DNA from: Candidatus Delongbacteria bacterium
GTDB taxonomy: Bacteria > CAIWAD01
Reading direction: 5' to 3'
Length of the DNA: 64,000 nt
Assembly: GCA_041675285.1 (NCBI GenBank)
Contig: JBAYTZ010000001.1
Location: 382,496-446,495, forward strand
Shown here: in pieces, positions 26,570 through 34,510 of the stretch
Layout: every line of letters begins with the position of its first letter
Position numbering within the stretch: the first letter of the stretch is position 1
The notes under the pieces: model-generated
Told to the model about the DNA's origin: nothing
What the model saw: the letters and a program-made list of their open reading frames with translations, nothing else
The model's database searches: none
Program-made: the position numbers and the translations under genes

Positions 26570-26973
26570 TGGCCGCGGACAGCCTGGCTCTGGTGGCGTC
26601 CGACGGTCCCGGCTGGTTGGGTCTGATCTTCCGGCTCTTCCTCAGTCTGGCCCTGCTGGCGGGCGGTCTCTGGACCCTGCGCTGGCTCAAGGCCCGCCGG
26701 CCCGCGGGCGCGGCCGACGAGCGCCCGATGGAGGTCCTCTCGGCCCTGAGCCTGGGCACGCGCCGCCAGGCCGTGCTGCTGCGCGTCTCGGGCCGCGTGC
26801 TGCTGCTGGGCCTGGGCGAGGGCGGCATCCACCTGCTGGGGCGCTTCAACGGGCCGGAGGCCGACGAGCTCATCGCCCGCGCGGGCCGCGGCCCCAATCC
26901 CTTCCACCTGCGTTTTTTCGAGGCCAGCCAGCGCCAGGCCGCCGGCCCGCCCCCGGGAGGCCCGGCCGCATGA
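26566..26973 (+). CDS. fliO: Flagellar biosynthesis protein FliO
   Basis: 135-residue protein with a single membrane helix (LGLIFRLFLSLALLAGGLW) followed by a short cytosolic domain (VLSALSLGTRRQAVLLRVSG) typical of FliO, which stabilises FliP during export-gate assembly. GTG 26566 and ATG 26569 are both possible starts; both overlap the fliY stop. The stop overlaps fliP by 4 nt. Confidence 0.88.
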   Translation: MMAADSLALVASDGPGWLGLIFRLFLSLALLAGGLWTLRWLKARRPAGAADERPMEVLSALSLGTRRQAVLLRVSGRVLLLGLGEGGIHLLGRFNGPEADELIARAGRGPNPFHLRFFEASQRQAAGPPPGGPAA

Positions 26974-27776
26974 TCCCTGCCGCGCACCCGCTTCGGCCCG
27001 GCCGCTGGTCGCTGCGCCGGCTCTCTTTTGTCGTGGCCATCGGACTGACCCTGATCCTGCTGCTGGCCCTGCCCGGGCTGGCCCAGGCGCCGGGGCCCGC
27101 GGGACCCTCGCTCTCCCTGACGGTGGGCGGCGCGTCCAGCCCCAAGCCAGACTTCGTGGTGGCCATCGAAATCCTCTTCCTGATGACCCTGCTGGCCCTG
27201 GCCCCGGCCATCCTGATCCTGGGCACCTCGTTCACGCGCATCCTCATCGTCCTGCACTTCCTGCGCCAGGCCCTGGGCACCCAGCAGTTGCCGCCCAATC
27301 AGGTGCTCATCGGGCTCAGCCTCTTCTTGACCTTCTTCATCATGCGGCCCTCCTTCGACCGCATGAACCAGGACGCCCTCCAGCCCTATCTGGCCCGGCA
27401 GATCACCCAGAAGGAGGCCATCGCCAAGGCCCAGGTCCCCTTCAAGGAATTCATGCTGACCCAGGCCCGCACGGAGGACCTAGCCCTGTTCGTGCGGCTG
27501 GCCAAGCTGGAGCGGCCCACCAAACCCGCAGACCTGCCCATCACGGTGGTGATGCCCGGCTTCCTGATCAGCGAGCTGCGGATGGGCTTCCAGATCGGCT
27601 TCCTGATTTATCTGCCCTTCCTGGTCATCGATCTGGTGGTGGCCAGCGTGCTGATGAGCATGGGCATGCTGATGCTCTCGCCCATCATGATCAGCCTGCC
27701 CTTCAAGATCCTGCTCTTCGTGCTGGTGGACGGCTGGAATCTGCTGGTGCGCTCACTGGTGGAGGGCTTCCGGTGA
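26970..27776 (+). CDS. fliP: Flagellar type III export gate protein FliP
   Basis: 268-residue export-gate subunit. An N-terminal signal peptide (residues ~18-42, FVVAIGLTLILLLALPGLAQA, broken) is followed by the conserved core: SFTRILIVLHFLRQALGTQQ, PNQVLIGLSLFLTFFIM, then FLISELRMGFQIGFLIYLPF. Four membrane helices; it forms the pore with FliQ and FliR. Confidence 0.96.
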   Translation: MIPAAHPLRPGRWSLRRLSFVVAIGLTLILLLALPGLAQAPGPAGPSLSLTVGGASSPKPDFVVAIEILFLMTLLALAPAILILGTSFTRILIVLHFLRQALGTQQLPPNQVLIGLSLFLTFFIMRPSFDRMNQDALQPYLARQITQKEAIAKAQVPFKEFMLTQARTEDLALFVRLAKLERPTKPADLPITVVMPGFLISELRMGFQIGFLIYLPFLVIDLVVASVLMSMGMLMLSPIMISLPFKILLFVLVDGWNLLVRSLVEGFR

Positions 27777-27813
27777 TACAACGAGCGCAGCCGGCCGCGG
27801 AAGGAGGGGAGAG

Positions 27814-28077
27814 ATGAGCGAACAACAGGTCATGCACCTGATGCAGCAGACCTTGTGGGTGACCCTGGAGCTCAGCCTGCCCATCCTGCTGGTGGGCCTG
27901 GTGGTGGGCCTGGGCGTGGGCATCCTGCAGAGCGTGACCCAGATTCACGAGATGACCCTGACCTTCATCCCCAAGATCCTGGCCGTGGCCGCGGTCTTCG
28001 TGCTCACCCTGCCCTGGATGATGCAGGTCATCCTCACCTTCACGCGCGACCTCTTCGCCCTGAGCGCGCAGCTGTAG
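27814..28077 (+). CDS. fliQ: Flagellar type III export gate protein FliQ
   Basis: 87-residue protein with two membrane helices and the family core LVVGLGVGILQSVTQIHEMT followed by LTFIPKILAVAAVFVLTLPW. Length is standard. An AAGGAGGGGAG site precedes the ATG. Confidence 0.95.
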   Translation: MSEQQVMHLMQQTLWVTLELSLPILLVGLVVGLGVGILQSVTQIHEMTLTFIPKILAVAAVFVLTLPWMMQVILTFTRDLFALSAQL

Positions 28078-28086
28078 GCCCCCCGC

Positions 28087-28860
28087 ATGTTTTTCGACTG
28101 GCCCGTCGCCTGGGGCGAGGTCTTCCTCCTCGTGCTGTTCCGCGTGGCCGGCATCGTGGGCTCCATGCCCGTGCTCAGCTCGCGCGCCGTGCCCGTGCGC
28201 ATGCGCCTGGCCCTGGCGCTGGTACTCACCGTGGCCCTGCTGCCCGCAATCCCGCTGGCGGCCTGGCCGCTGGAGCCCAAGGGCATCTGGGTCTTGAGCG
28301 GTCTGATCGTCCAGGAGGTGGTGCTGGGCCTGCTGCTGGGTTTCGCGGCCCAGATGCCCATCCTGGCCATGCAGGCCGCCGGCGACATGATCGGCCTGCA
28401 GATGGGCTTCGGCGTGGCCGCGGTGTTCGACCCCGACTCCGGAGCCCAGGAGAACCTGGTGGCCTCGCTGCTGCGCAACGGCGCGCTGCTGCTCTTCCTG
28501 CTCTTCGGCGGCCACCACCTGGTGCTCCAAGCGCTGGCGGACAGTTTCCGCACCCTGCCACCCGGCTCCTTGAGCCTCTCCCCCGACCTGCTGGACGAGG
28601 GGATCCGGCTGACGGGTCACCTGCTGGAATTGGGCCTGCGGCTGGGCGCCCCCGCCCTGGCGGCCCTCTTGCTGGTGGAGGTGGGGCTGGGTCTGGTGGC
28701 CCGCACGGTGCCCCAGATGAACATCTTCATCGTGGGCTTCCCCTTGAAGATCGGCCTGGGCTTCTTCATGCTGGCCGTCACCCTGCCCTCCATGCTGCTG
28801 CTCTTCCGCCAGGAGATCGGACAGCTGGGCGCGCTGCTGGGGCGCCTCGCGGCTCCCTGA
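28087..28860 (+). CDS. fliR: Flagellar type III export gate protein FliR
   Basis: 257-residue membrane protein with about six helices and the conserved motifs FRVAGIVGSMPVLSSRAVPV, AGDMIGLQMGFGVAAVFDP and VARTVPQMNIFIVGFPLKIG. It closes the flagellar cluster. flhB and flhA, which commonly follow, are absent; repeat C and the cobalamin region come next. Confidence 0.95.
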   Translation: MFFDWPVAWGEVFLLVLFRVAGIVGSMPVLSSRAVPVRMRLALALVLTVALLPAIPLAAWPLEPKGIWVLSGLIVQEVVLGLLLGFAAQMPILAMQAAGDMIGLQMGFGVAAVFDPDSGAQENLVASLLRNGALLLFLLFGGHHLVLQALADSFRTLPPGSLSLSPDLLDEGIRLTGHLLELGLRLGAPALAALLLVEVGLGLVARTVPQMNIFIVGFPLKIGLGFFMLAVTLPSMLLLFRQEIGQLGALLGRLAAP

Positions 28861-28876
28861 GCCTCCCTCTCCACAG

Positions 28877-29070
28877 GGACACGAAGAGCACGAAGCTCGG
28901 AGAAGAGCACGGAGAGTTTGAAGGAGTAGATCGAAGCCTGGCTCCTGTTCGTGGCAAACTTGGCCATGAGGAATAGCTGAAGCGCATGTCCGACATAGGC
29001 CCGTCCGCTTCCGCCTTCCATCCAAACATCGTCTTCGCGTTCTTCTCCGAGCTTCGTGCTCTTCGTGTCC
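28877..29070. repeat. Inverted repeat of the 8/9-bp periodic type (copy C), perfect 29-bp arms
   Basis: Arms 28877-28905 and 29042-29070 are perfectly complementary over 29 bp, then weakly so for about 15 bp more, around a 136-bp loop. GACACGAAGAGCACGAAGC begins the left arm, again with 9-bp spacing of ACGAAG. It lies between fliR and the cobalamin riboswitch and may insulate the two transcripts. Confidence 0.8.
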
Positions 29071-29110
29071 GAGTGTGGGCTTTTCGGGGCCGCGGGCGAT
29101 TGCCATGTTG

Positions 29111-29280
29111 GGGCCTGTGGGTGCCTGAGCGCGGCCGGTGCCGCGGGAGGGCGAAGAGGGAAGACGGTGCAAGTCCGTCGCGGGCCCGCCACTGTGACCG
29201 GAGACGACGCCGCAGGTGCCACTGCCTGAACAGGTGGGAAGGCGCGGCGAAGGATGACCCGGAAGCCAGGAGACCTGCCC
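29111..29280 (+). ncRNA. Cobalamin (B12) riboswitch
   Basis: The conserved blocks appear in order: GAGGGAA around 29156, GCAAGTCCG near 29169, the B12 box GCCACTGTGA near 29188, and finally CCGGAAGCCAGGAGACCTGC at 29260-29279. It lies about 185 bp upstream of btuB. Cobalamin-bound RNA is expected to favour the terminator at 29366-29397 and shut off uptake genes. Confidence 0.93.
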
Positions 29281-29365
29281 ACCGGCCGCGCGGCCTCTGC
29301 CGCGGCGGCTGTCAAGCTGAAGGCCGTCCTCGTGGAACGGGATGCCTTCGTCCAGGCAAAAACGG

Positions 29366-29397
29366 AGCCCGGACCTTGTGCGAGGTCCGGGCTTTTT
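29366..29397 (+). terminator. Intrinsic terminator of the cobalamin riboswitch
   Basis: An 11-bp perfect stem AGCCCGGACCT / AGGTCCGGGCT (29366-29376 and 29383-29393) followed by TTTTT. Its place between the aptamer and btuB makes it the expression platform. The antiterminator pairing was not resolved by eye. Confidence 0.85.
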
Positions 29398-29463
29398 GCG
29401 TGGCGGAAGGCGGGTTCCCGACGGCACTCTCAACCGGACCCCGGCGCGGGTCAGGGAGGCCTG

Positions 29464-31365
29464 ATGGGTGGGTGGAAGAATCGGGTGGGCGGGCTGTCCC
29501 TGCTGCTGCTGGGGACGCTGCCGGGCTGGTCGCAGGACGTCGGCTTCGACCGCCCGGTGGAGCTCGAGGAGCTGGTGGTCACCGCCACGCGCACGCCCCT
29601 GCGCCTGGAGCAAGTGGCCAGCGCCGTGACCGTGCTGGGGCGCTCGGAGATCGAGCAGAGCGGGGCGGCGGACCTGGCCGCGCTGCTCGAGCAGCTGCCC
29701 TTCCTGGACATCAGCCGGGCGGGCGGTCCCGGCGGGACGGCCACGCTGCGCCTGCGCGGGCTGAACGACTCGCACACCCTGCTGCTGGTGGACGGCGTGG
29801 AACTCAACGATCCCATCAGCCCGGGACGGAGCGTGGACCTGGGCACGCTGCCGCTGGAGTCCATCGAGCGCGTGGAGGTCCTGCGCGGCCCCCAGAGCGC
29901 GCTTTACGGCGCGGACGCGGTGGGCGGCGTGGTGCAGATCTTCACCCGTCGCGGGCGGCCCGGCGCTTGGGCCTCGCTTTCCGGCGGCAGCCACGGCCGG
30001 ACCGGCAGTTCTGCCGGCTTCAGCCGGTTGCTGGGCCCCCTGGAACTCAACCTGGATCTGGGGCGCGAGAGTCTGACGGGGTTCTCCGCCGCGCGGCCGG
30101 CCCCGGAGGCGGGCGACGCCGACGGGCTGCGCTCCAGCCACGGTAGACTGGGTCTGGCCTGGCAGGCGCGGCCCGGTCTGCGCCTGAATGCCGACCTAAG
30201 CGGCGAGCGCTCCCGCGCCGAGCTGGACAACTTCGGTGGCCCCGGCGGCGACGACCCCGACTATCACGCCCGGACGGAACGTGCGGGCGGCCGTCTGGGG
30301 GCGGAGCTGACGCAGGCGGGCGGACAGAGCGTCGCCACCGTCTGGGAGCAGGCCACCCGGCGCGAGTACCGCAATCGTCCGGACGCGGCCCATCCCGGCG
30401 AGAGCGAGGATTCCGAGTACCGCGGCCGGATCACCCACGCGGGACTGCAGCACGTGCGCGGCCTGCCCGGCGGACACCAGTTGCTGGTCGCCGCGGAGTG
30501 GGAGCGCGAGGCGGGCGACTATCGCTACGCCTCCGCCAGCTCTTTCGGTCCCTGGCTGGAGCAACTGAGCGAGCGGAGCCAGCACCAGCTCTCGTTCGTG
30601 TTACAAGACCAGTGGACACGCGGCCCGCTGCTGCTCACCGGCTCCCTGCGCCGGGACCAGCCCGCCCAGGAATCCGCCCGGCTCACCGGACGCATGACGG
30701 CGGGGGTTGCGCCGCAGCCGGGCTGGTGGCTGCGCGGCAGCTACGGCAGCGGCTTCAAGGCCCCCAGCCTCTATCAGCGTCACAGCCCCAGCGGCAATCT
30801 GGAGCTGGCTCCTGAGCACGCCCACGGCTGGGATCTGGGCCTGGATTGGCACGCCGCGGCCCTGCAGGCCTCCTTCAGCTGGTTTCGCACCCAGCTGCAG
30901 GATCAGATCGACTACGACGCGGCCAGCTGGCGCTACGTCAACCTGGGCCGCACCACCGCTGCGGGGCTGGAGGCCGACGGCCGCGGCCCGCTGCCCGGCG
31001 GGCTGGAGTGGAGCGCGCGCTGGACCTGGCAGCACTCCGTGGACGCGCGCACGGGGCGGGACCTGCTGCGCCGACCGCGCCAGCTGGGCCGGCTGGGCCT
31101 GAGCGGGAGCTGGGGCGCGGCCCGGCTTGGGGCGGCCTGGCGCCACGAGGGCGCGCGGAGGGATCTGGACTTCAGCGCCTGGCCCGCCCAGCCCGTGGAA
31201 TTGGCGGCTTTTTCCTGCGTGGACCTGCGCGCCGCCTGGGAGCCAGTCCCGCGCTGGCAGGCCTGGCTGAGCGTGCAAAACGTGCTGGCCGCGGACAGCC
31301 AGGAGATCTGGGGCTACAACGGTCAGCCGCGCGCCTGGCGGCTGGGTCTGGACTGGAACCTGTGA
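29464..31365 (+). CDS. btuB: TonB-dependent cobalamin receptor BtuB
   Basis: 633-residue outer-membrane barrel with a signal peptide (VGGLSLLLLGTLPGWSQ), a TonB-box-like stretch (ELEELVVTATRTP), and plug motifs (LRLRGLNDSHTLLLVDGVEL; SIERVEVLRGPQSALYGADA; GGVVQIFTRRG). The C-terminus ends in an aromatic-alternating beta strand (WRLGLDWNL). B12 specificity comes from the riboswitch and the neighbouring btuFDC genes. The ATG follows GGGAGG; an open frame starting at 29254 lies within the riboswitch and is not coding. Confidence 0.92.
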   Translation: MGGWKNRVGGLSLLLLGTLPGWSQDVGFDRPVELEELVVTATRTPLRLEQVASAVTVLGRSEIEQSGAADLAALLEQLPFLDISRAGGPGGTATLRLRGLNDSHTLLLVDGVELNDPISPGRSVDLGTLPLESIERVEVLRGPQSALYGADAVGGVVQIFTRRGRPGAWASLSGGSHGRTGSSAGFSRLLGPLELNLDLGRESLTGFSAARPAPEAGDADGLRSSHGRLGLAWQARPGLRLNADLSGERSRAELDNFGGPGGDDPDYHARTERAGGRLGAELTQAGGQSVATVWEQATRREYRNRPDAAHPGESEDSEYRGRITHAGLQHVRGLPGGHQLLVAAEWEREAGDYRYASASSFGPWLEQLSERSQHQLSFVLQDQWTRGPLLLTGSLRRDQPAQESARLTGRMTAGVAPQPGWWLRGSYGSGFKAPSLYQRHSPSGNLELAPEHAHGWDLGLDWHAAALQASFSWFRTQLQDQIDYDAASWRYVNLGRTTAAGLEADGRGPLPGGLEWSARWTWQHSVDARTGRDLLRRPRQLGRLGLSGSWGAARLGAAWRHEGARRDLDFSAWPAQPVELAAFSCVDLRAAWEPVPRWQAWLSVQNVLAADSQEIWGYNGQPRAWRLGLDWNL

Positions 31366-32279
31366 TGAAGCATCGGTGCGGTGGTGATGCCCTGCGCCGC
31401 GCCGGGCGCGGACTCCTGCTGTTGATAGGTCTCTTGCTCGGGCTGGCACCTGTTGTCCGGGCCGCGGCGCCGCGCCGGGTGGTCAGCCTGGTGCCCAGCC
31501 TGACGGAGACGGCCGCGGCCCTGGGCGCTTCTGCGCAACTGGTGGGTCGCAGCCGCTACTGTCTGCATCCGGCCGCCCTGCGCCGCCTGCCCGACGTGGG
31601 CGGCTACCTGGATCCGGCCTGGGAGGCGCTGCTGGGCCTGCGGCCCGACCTGGTGCTGCTGACCCCCCAGAGCCGCGAGACCAGCCGGCGCCTGCGCCAG
31701 CTGCGCGTGCCCGTGCTGGAGATTTCCCAGGACCGCCTGCCCGAGATCTGGGCGGGGATGGAGACCCTGGCGGCCGCGCTGGGCCACCCGGGCCGCGGTG
31801 CGCGGCTGGCGGATTCCCTGCGGGCCGAGCTGCGCGCGCTGGGCCGGCGGCCGGCCGGACCCGCACCGGGCGTGCCTCCACGCGTGCCTCCACGCGTGCT
31901 GCTGGTGGCGGGGCGCAGCCCCGAGGCCGGTCCGCCGCGCGACCTCTGGGTGATCGGGCGCGGCAGCTGGCTGAACGACTTGTTGGAGGCCCTGGGGGCG
32001 CGCAACGCCGTGGCGGACCTGCGGCCCAGTCTGCCGGCCCTCTCGCGGGAGGGCCTGCTGGCCCTGCAGGCCGACTGGATCATCGAACTCTGGCCCTCGG
32101 GCTCGCCGCCACCGCGCTCTGCCGCCGCCCTGGAGCGCGATTGGCTGGCCTGGCCCGAGCTAAACGCCGTGGCGCGCGGGCAGGTGCGCGTGCTGCTGGA
32201 CGACCGCCTGATCGTGCCCGGCCCGCGGCTGGTGGAGGGCGCCCGGCGCCTGGACGAGCTTCTGCATTCCGGCCGCTAA
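31365..32279 (+). CDS. btuF: Cobalamin-binding periplasmic protein BtuF
   Basis: 304-residue substrate-binding protein with an export signal (GLLLLIGLLLGLAPVVRAAA). The family motifs RVVSLVPSLTETAAALGASA and VGGYLDPAWEALLGLRPDLV fit class III B12/siderophore-binding proteins. PPRVPPRV is a small tandem duplication in the linker. The ATG overlaps the btuB stop by 1 nt; a GTG 3 nt earlier is also possible. Confidence 0.9.
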   Translation: MKHRCGGDALRRAGRGLLLLIGLLLGLAPVVRAAAPRRVVSLVPSLTETAAALGASAQLVGRSRYCLHPAALRRLPDVGGYLDPAWEALLGLRPDLVLLTPQSRETSRRLRQLRVPVLEISQDRLPEIWAGMETLAAALGHPGRGARLADSLRAELRALGRRPAGPAPGVPPRVPPRVLLVAGRSPEAGPPRDLWVIGRGSWLNDLLEALGARNAVADLRPSLPALSREGLLALQADWIIELWPSGSPPPRSAAALERDWLAWPELNAVARGQVRVLLDDRLIVPGPRLVEGARRLDELLHSGR

Positions 32280-32300
32280 ACCGCCTGGAGACGAGAGACA

Positions 32301-33101
32301 ATGGTCCTGAGCGTGGAGCAGTTGGAGGTTCCGGTCAGTCCGGACTTCGTCCTGCACGACGTGGACTTCCACCTGCCCGCGGGTTCGCGCCTGGCGCTCA
32401 TCGGACCCAACGGCTCGGGGAAGTCCACGCTGCTCAAGGCCCTGATCCTGGCCCTGCCCGGCCGGGGCCGCGTCCTGCTGGACGGCCGTCCGCTGGCCGC
32501 GCTCTCCGCCCGCGCCCGGGCCCGGGCCCTCTGCCTGCTGCCCCAGCAGGAGGAGGGCGGCGCGGCCTTCAGCGTGGAGGACTACGTGCGGCTGGGTCGC
32601 TATCCGCACCTGGGTTGGCTGGGGAGTTTCAGCGCACTGGATCAGGAGCGCGTGGACTGGGCCCTGGAGCAGGCGGGCTGCCGCGCCTGGCGCGCCCGGC
32701 GGCTGGGCGAACTCTCCGGTGGTGAGCGGCAACTGGTGCGGCTGGCGGCCGCGCTGGCCCAGGAGTCGCGCATCCTGCTGCTGGACGAACCAGCGGCCTT
32801 TCTGGACCCCGGGCAGCGCCGCCGGCTCTGGGAGCGCCTGGAGCACGTGCTGGCCGGCGAGGGCCTCTCGCTGGTGTTCGTCAGCCACGACGTGAACGAG
32901 GTGCTGCGCCGGGCGGACCGCTACCTGGCCCTGCAGGGTGGCGCCGGGCTGCGCTCAGGACCCGTGGCCGAACTGGCCGAGGGCGACTGGCTGGGCGATC
33001 TCTACGGCCTGCCCCTCCAGGCGCACCGGCTGCCCGGCCAGGCGCGCCCCTGGCTGCTGGAGCGCGACGCCGCCCCCGCCGCCGGGAGCGGATCCGCATG
33101 A
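32301..33101 (+). CDS. btuD: Cobalamin ABC transporter ATP-binding protein BtuD
   Basis: 266-residue ATPase of the FecCD-type importer family. Walker A GPNGSGKSTLLKAL, Q-loop LLPQQE, signature LSGGERQLVRLAAALAQ, Walker B ILLLDEPAAFLD and the switch histidine in VFVSHD are all present. It energises the BtuC channel. The stop overlaps btuC by 4 nt. Confidence 0.94.
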   Translation: MVLSVEQLEVPVSPDFVLHDVDFHLPAGSRLALIGPNGSGKSTLLKALILALPGRGRVLLDGRPLAALSARARARALCLLPQQEEGGAAFSVEDYVRLGRYPHLGWLGSFSALDQERVDWALEQAGCRAWRARRLGELSGGERQLVRLAAALAQESRILLLDEPAAFLDPGQRRRLWERLEHVLAGEGLSLVFVSHDVNEVLRRADRYLALQGGAGLRSGPVAELAEGDWLGDLYGLPLQAHRLPGQARPWLLERDAAPAAGSGSA

Positions 33102-34117
33102 GGCGGGCCGGCATGCCCCGGCGCGGGACGCGCTGGCCGGCCTGGCTGCTGCTGTGCCTGCTCAGCCTGCTCAGCCTGCCCTTGGCCCTGTACAGCGGCG
33201 CCCTGCCGCTGGACCTGGCCCAGGCCCTGCACGATCCCCACTCCACCAGCGCGCTCATTCTCTGGGAGATCCGCCTGCCGCGCGTTCTGCTGGGCTGGCT
33301 GGCCGGGGCCGGGCTGGCGCTGGCGGGCGCGCTGCTGCAGGCGCTGTTCCGCAACCCGCTGGCCAGCCCCTACACCCTGGGCATCTCCAGCGGCGCGGCG
33401 CTGGGGGCCGGCCTCGTGCTGGGCGTGGGCGGCGGACTGGGCGGCAGCCTGGGCCAGCTGCTGCCCGGCTGGAGCGTCCAGGGCGGCGCCTGGCTGGGCG
33501 CGGCCATCACGGGAGGGCTGGTCTGGAGCCTGGGCCGACGGGCGGACCGCCTGGCGGGCGGAGGCCTGCTGCTGGCGGGCGTGGCCCTGAACTTCACCTT
33601 CGCCAGCCTGCTGCTGCTGCTCCAGGTGCTGGCGGATCCCAGCCAGAGCCTGCGCCTGCTGCGCTGGCTGATGGGCGGCCTGGACGCCGCTGCCTGGTCC
33701 GCCCTGCCCGTGCCCGCGCTGGTCTGCGGCCTGGCCCTGGGGCTGGCCTGGCTGGGCTCGCGGGAGCTGGACCTGCTGAGCCTGGGCGCCCAGACGGCCC
33801 ACACCCGGGGCCTGCACTTGCCGTGGCTGACAGCCGGGATCTTCTGGCTCTCCTCGCTGGTGGTGGCCGCGCTGGTGGCGGTCACCGGACCCATCGGCTT
33901 CGTGGGCATGATGGCGCCCCACGCCGCGCGCCTGCTGGTGGGACCCGGCCATCGCCGCCTGCTGCCCGCGGCCGTGCTGCTGGGCGGCGCGTTTCTGGTG
34001 CTCTGCGACGCCCTGGCGCGCCGGTTGGTGGCGCCGGCCGAACTGCCCGTGGGTGTGATCACCGCCTGCGTGGGCGGCCCGGTCTTCCTGCTGCTCCTGC
34101 TGCGCCGCCCGCGCTGA
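33098..34117 (+). CDS. btuC: Cobalamin ABC transporter permease BtuC
   Basis: 339-residue FecCD-family permease with about ten hydrophobic helices. Conserved motifs are IRLPRVLLGWLAGAGLALAG, FRNPLASPYTLGISSGAALG, and GPIGFVGMMAPHAARLLVGP. It is the last gene of the btuBFDC operon. Confidence 0.94.
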   Translation: MRRAGMPRRGTRWPAWLLLCLLSLLSLPLALYSGALPLDLAQALHDPHSTSALILWEIRLPRVLLGWLAGAGLALAGALLQALFRNPLASPYTLGISSGAALGAGLVLGVGGGLGGSLGQLLPGWSVQGGAWLGAAITGGLVWSLGRRADRLAGGGLLLAGVALNFTFASLLLLLQVLADPSQSLRLLRWLMGGLDAAAWSALPVPALVCGLALGLAWLGSRELDLLSLGAQTAHTRGLHLPWLTAGIFWLSSLVVAALVAVTGPIGFVGMMAPHAARLLVGPGHRRLLPAAVLLGGAFLVLCDALARRLVAPAELPVGVITACVGGPVFLLLLLRRPR

Positions 34118-34208
34118 CCCGTCGCCCGGCGGCCGCGCCAAGCACCCGGCTTGCGGCAGGCGCACCCGGCTTGCGCCGGGCCTGCTCCAGCCCTATCTTG
34201 GGGGCCCT

Positions 34209-34281
34209 GCGAGCGTAACTCAGTTGGTAGAGTGCCAGCTTCCCAAGCTGGTTGTCGCGAGTTCGAGCCTCGTCGCTCGCT
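34209..34281 (+). tRNA. tRNA-Gly (anticodon CCC)
   Basis: A 73-nt cloverleaf: acceptor GCGAGCG pairs with CGCTCGC; the D arm contains CTCAGTTGGTAGAG; the anticodon stem CCAGC/GCTGG encloses TTCCCAA; the T arm is CGAGTTCGAGCCTCG with a normal GTTCGAG loop. Position 73 is T and CCA is not encoded. Confidence 0.95.
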
Positions 34282-34286
34282 TACAA

Positions 34287-34314
34287 AAAGGCCGCCCTTG
34301 AGGCGGCCTTTGTC
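34287..34314. terminator. Hairpin between tRNA-Gly and the convergent oadG-like gene
   Basis: A perfect 10-bp stem AAAGGCCGCC / GGCGGCCTTT (34287-34296, 34302-34311) with a 5-nt loop. It has A-rich and T-rich flanks on the two sides, so it could stop transcription from both directions: the tRNA on plus and the oad genes on minus. Confidence 0.8.
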
Positions 34315-34348
34315 GTGTGCTGCGCGGCGCGTCCGCGCGGCGCGGGCC

Positions 34349-34501
34349 TTATTCGCCCGCGGCCGGTTTGGCGGGGAAGAGCTTGATCAGGCCTTCGATG
34401 ATCGCGTAGAACACGCCCATGAAGACGAACAGCCCCAGCATGCCGTTCAGGGTCACCCAGACGGCGCACTTCAGCACCCAGATCGCATGTGCATCCAGCA
34501 T
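34349..34501 (-). CDS. Small OadG-like gamma subunit of a sodium-translocating decarboxylase
   Basis: A 50-residue single-helix membrane protein: a short polar start, a hydrophobic segment (WVTLNGMLGLFVFMGVFYAI), then a cationic, Pro/Ala tail (KLFPAKPAAGE). It begins 9 nt after the oadB stop on the same strand, with AGGAGACTCTC upstream of its ATG. OadG-type subunits are small, single-helix and hold the decarboxylase complex together, which this fits, although it is shorter than the usual 80-90 residues. The assignment depends on context. Confidence 0.6.
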   Translation of the reverse strand: MLDAHAIWVLKCAVWVTLNGMLGLFVFMGVFYAIIEGLIKLFPAKPAAGE

Positions 34502-34510
34502 GAGAGTCTC

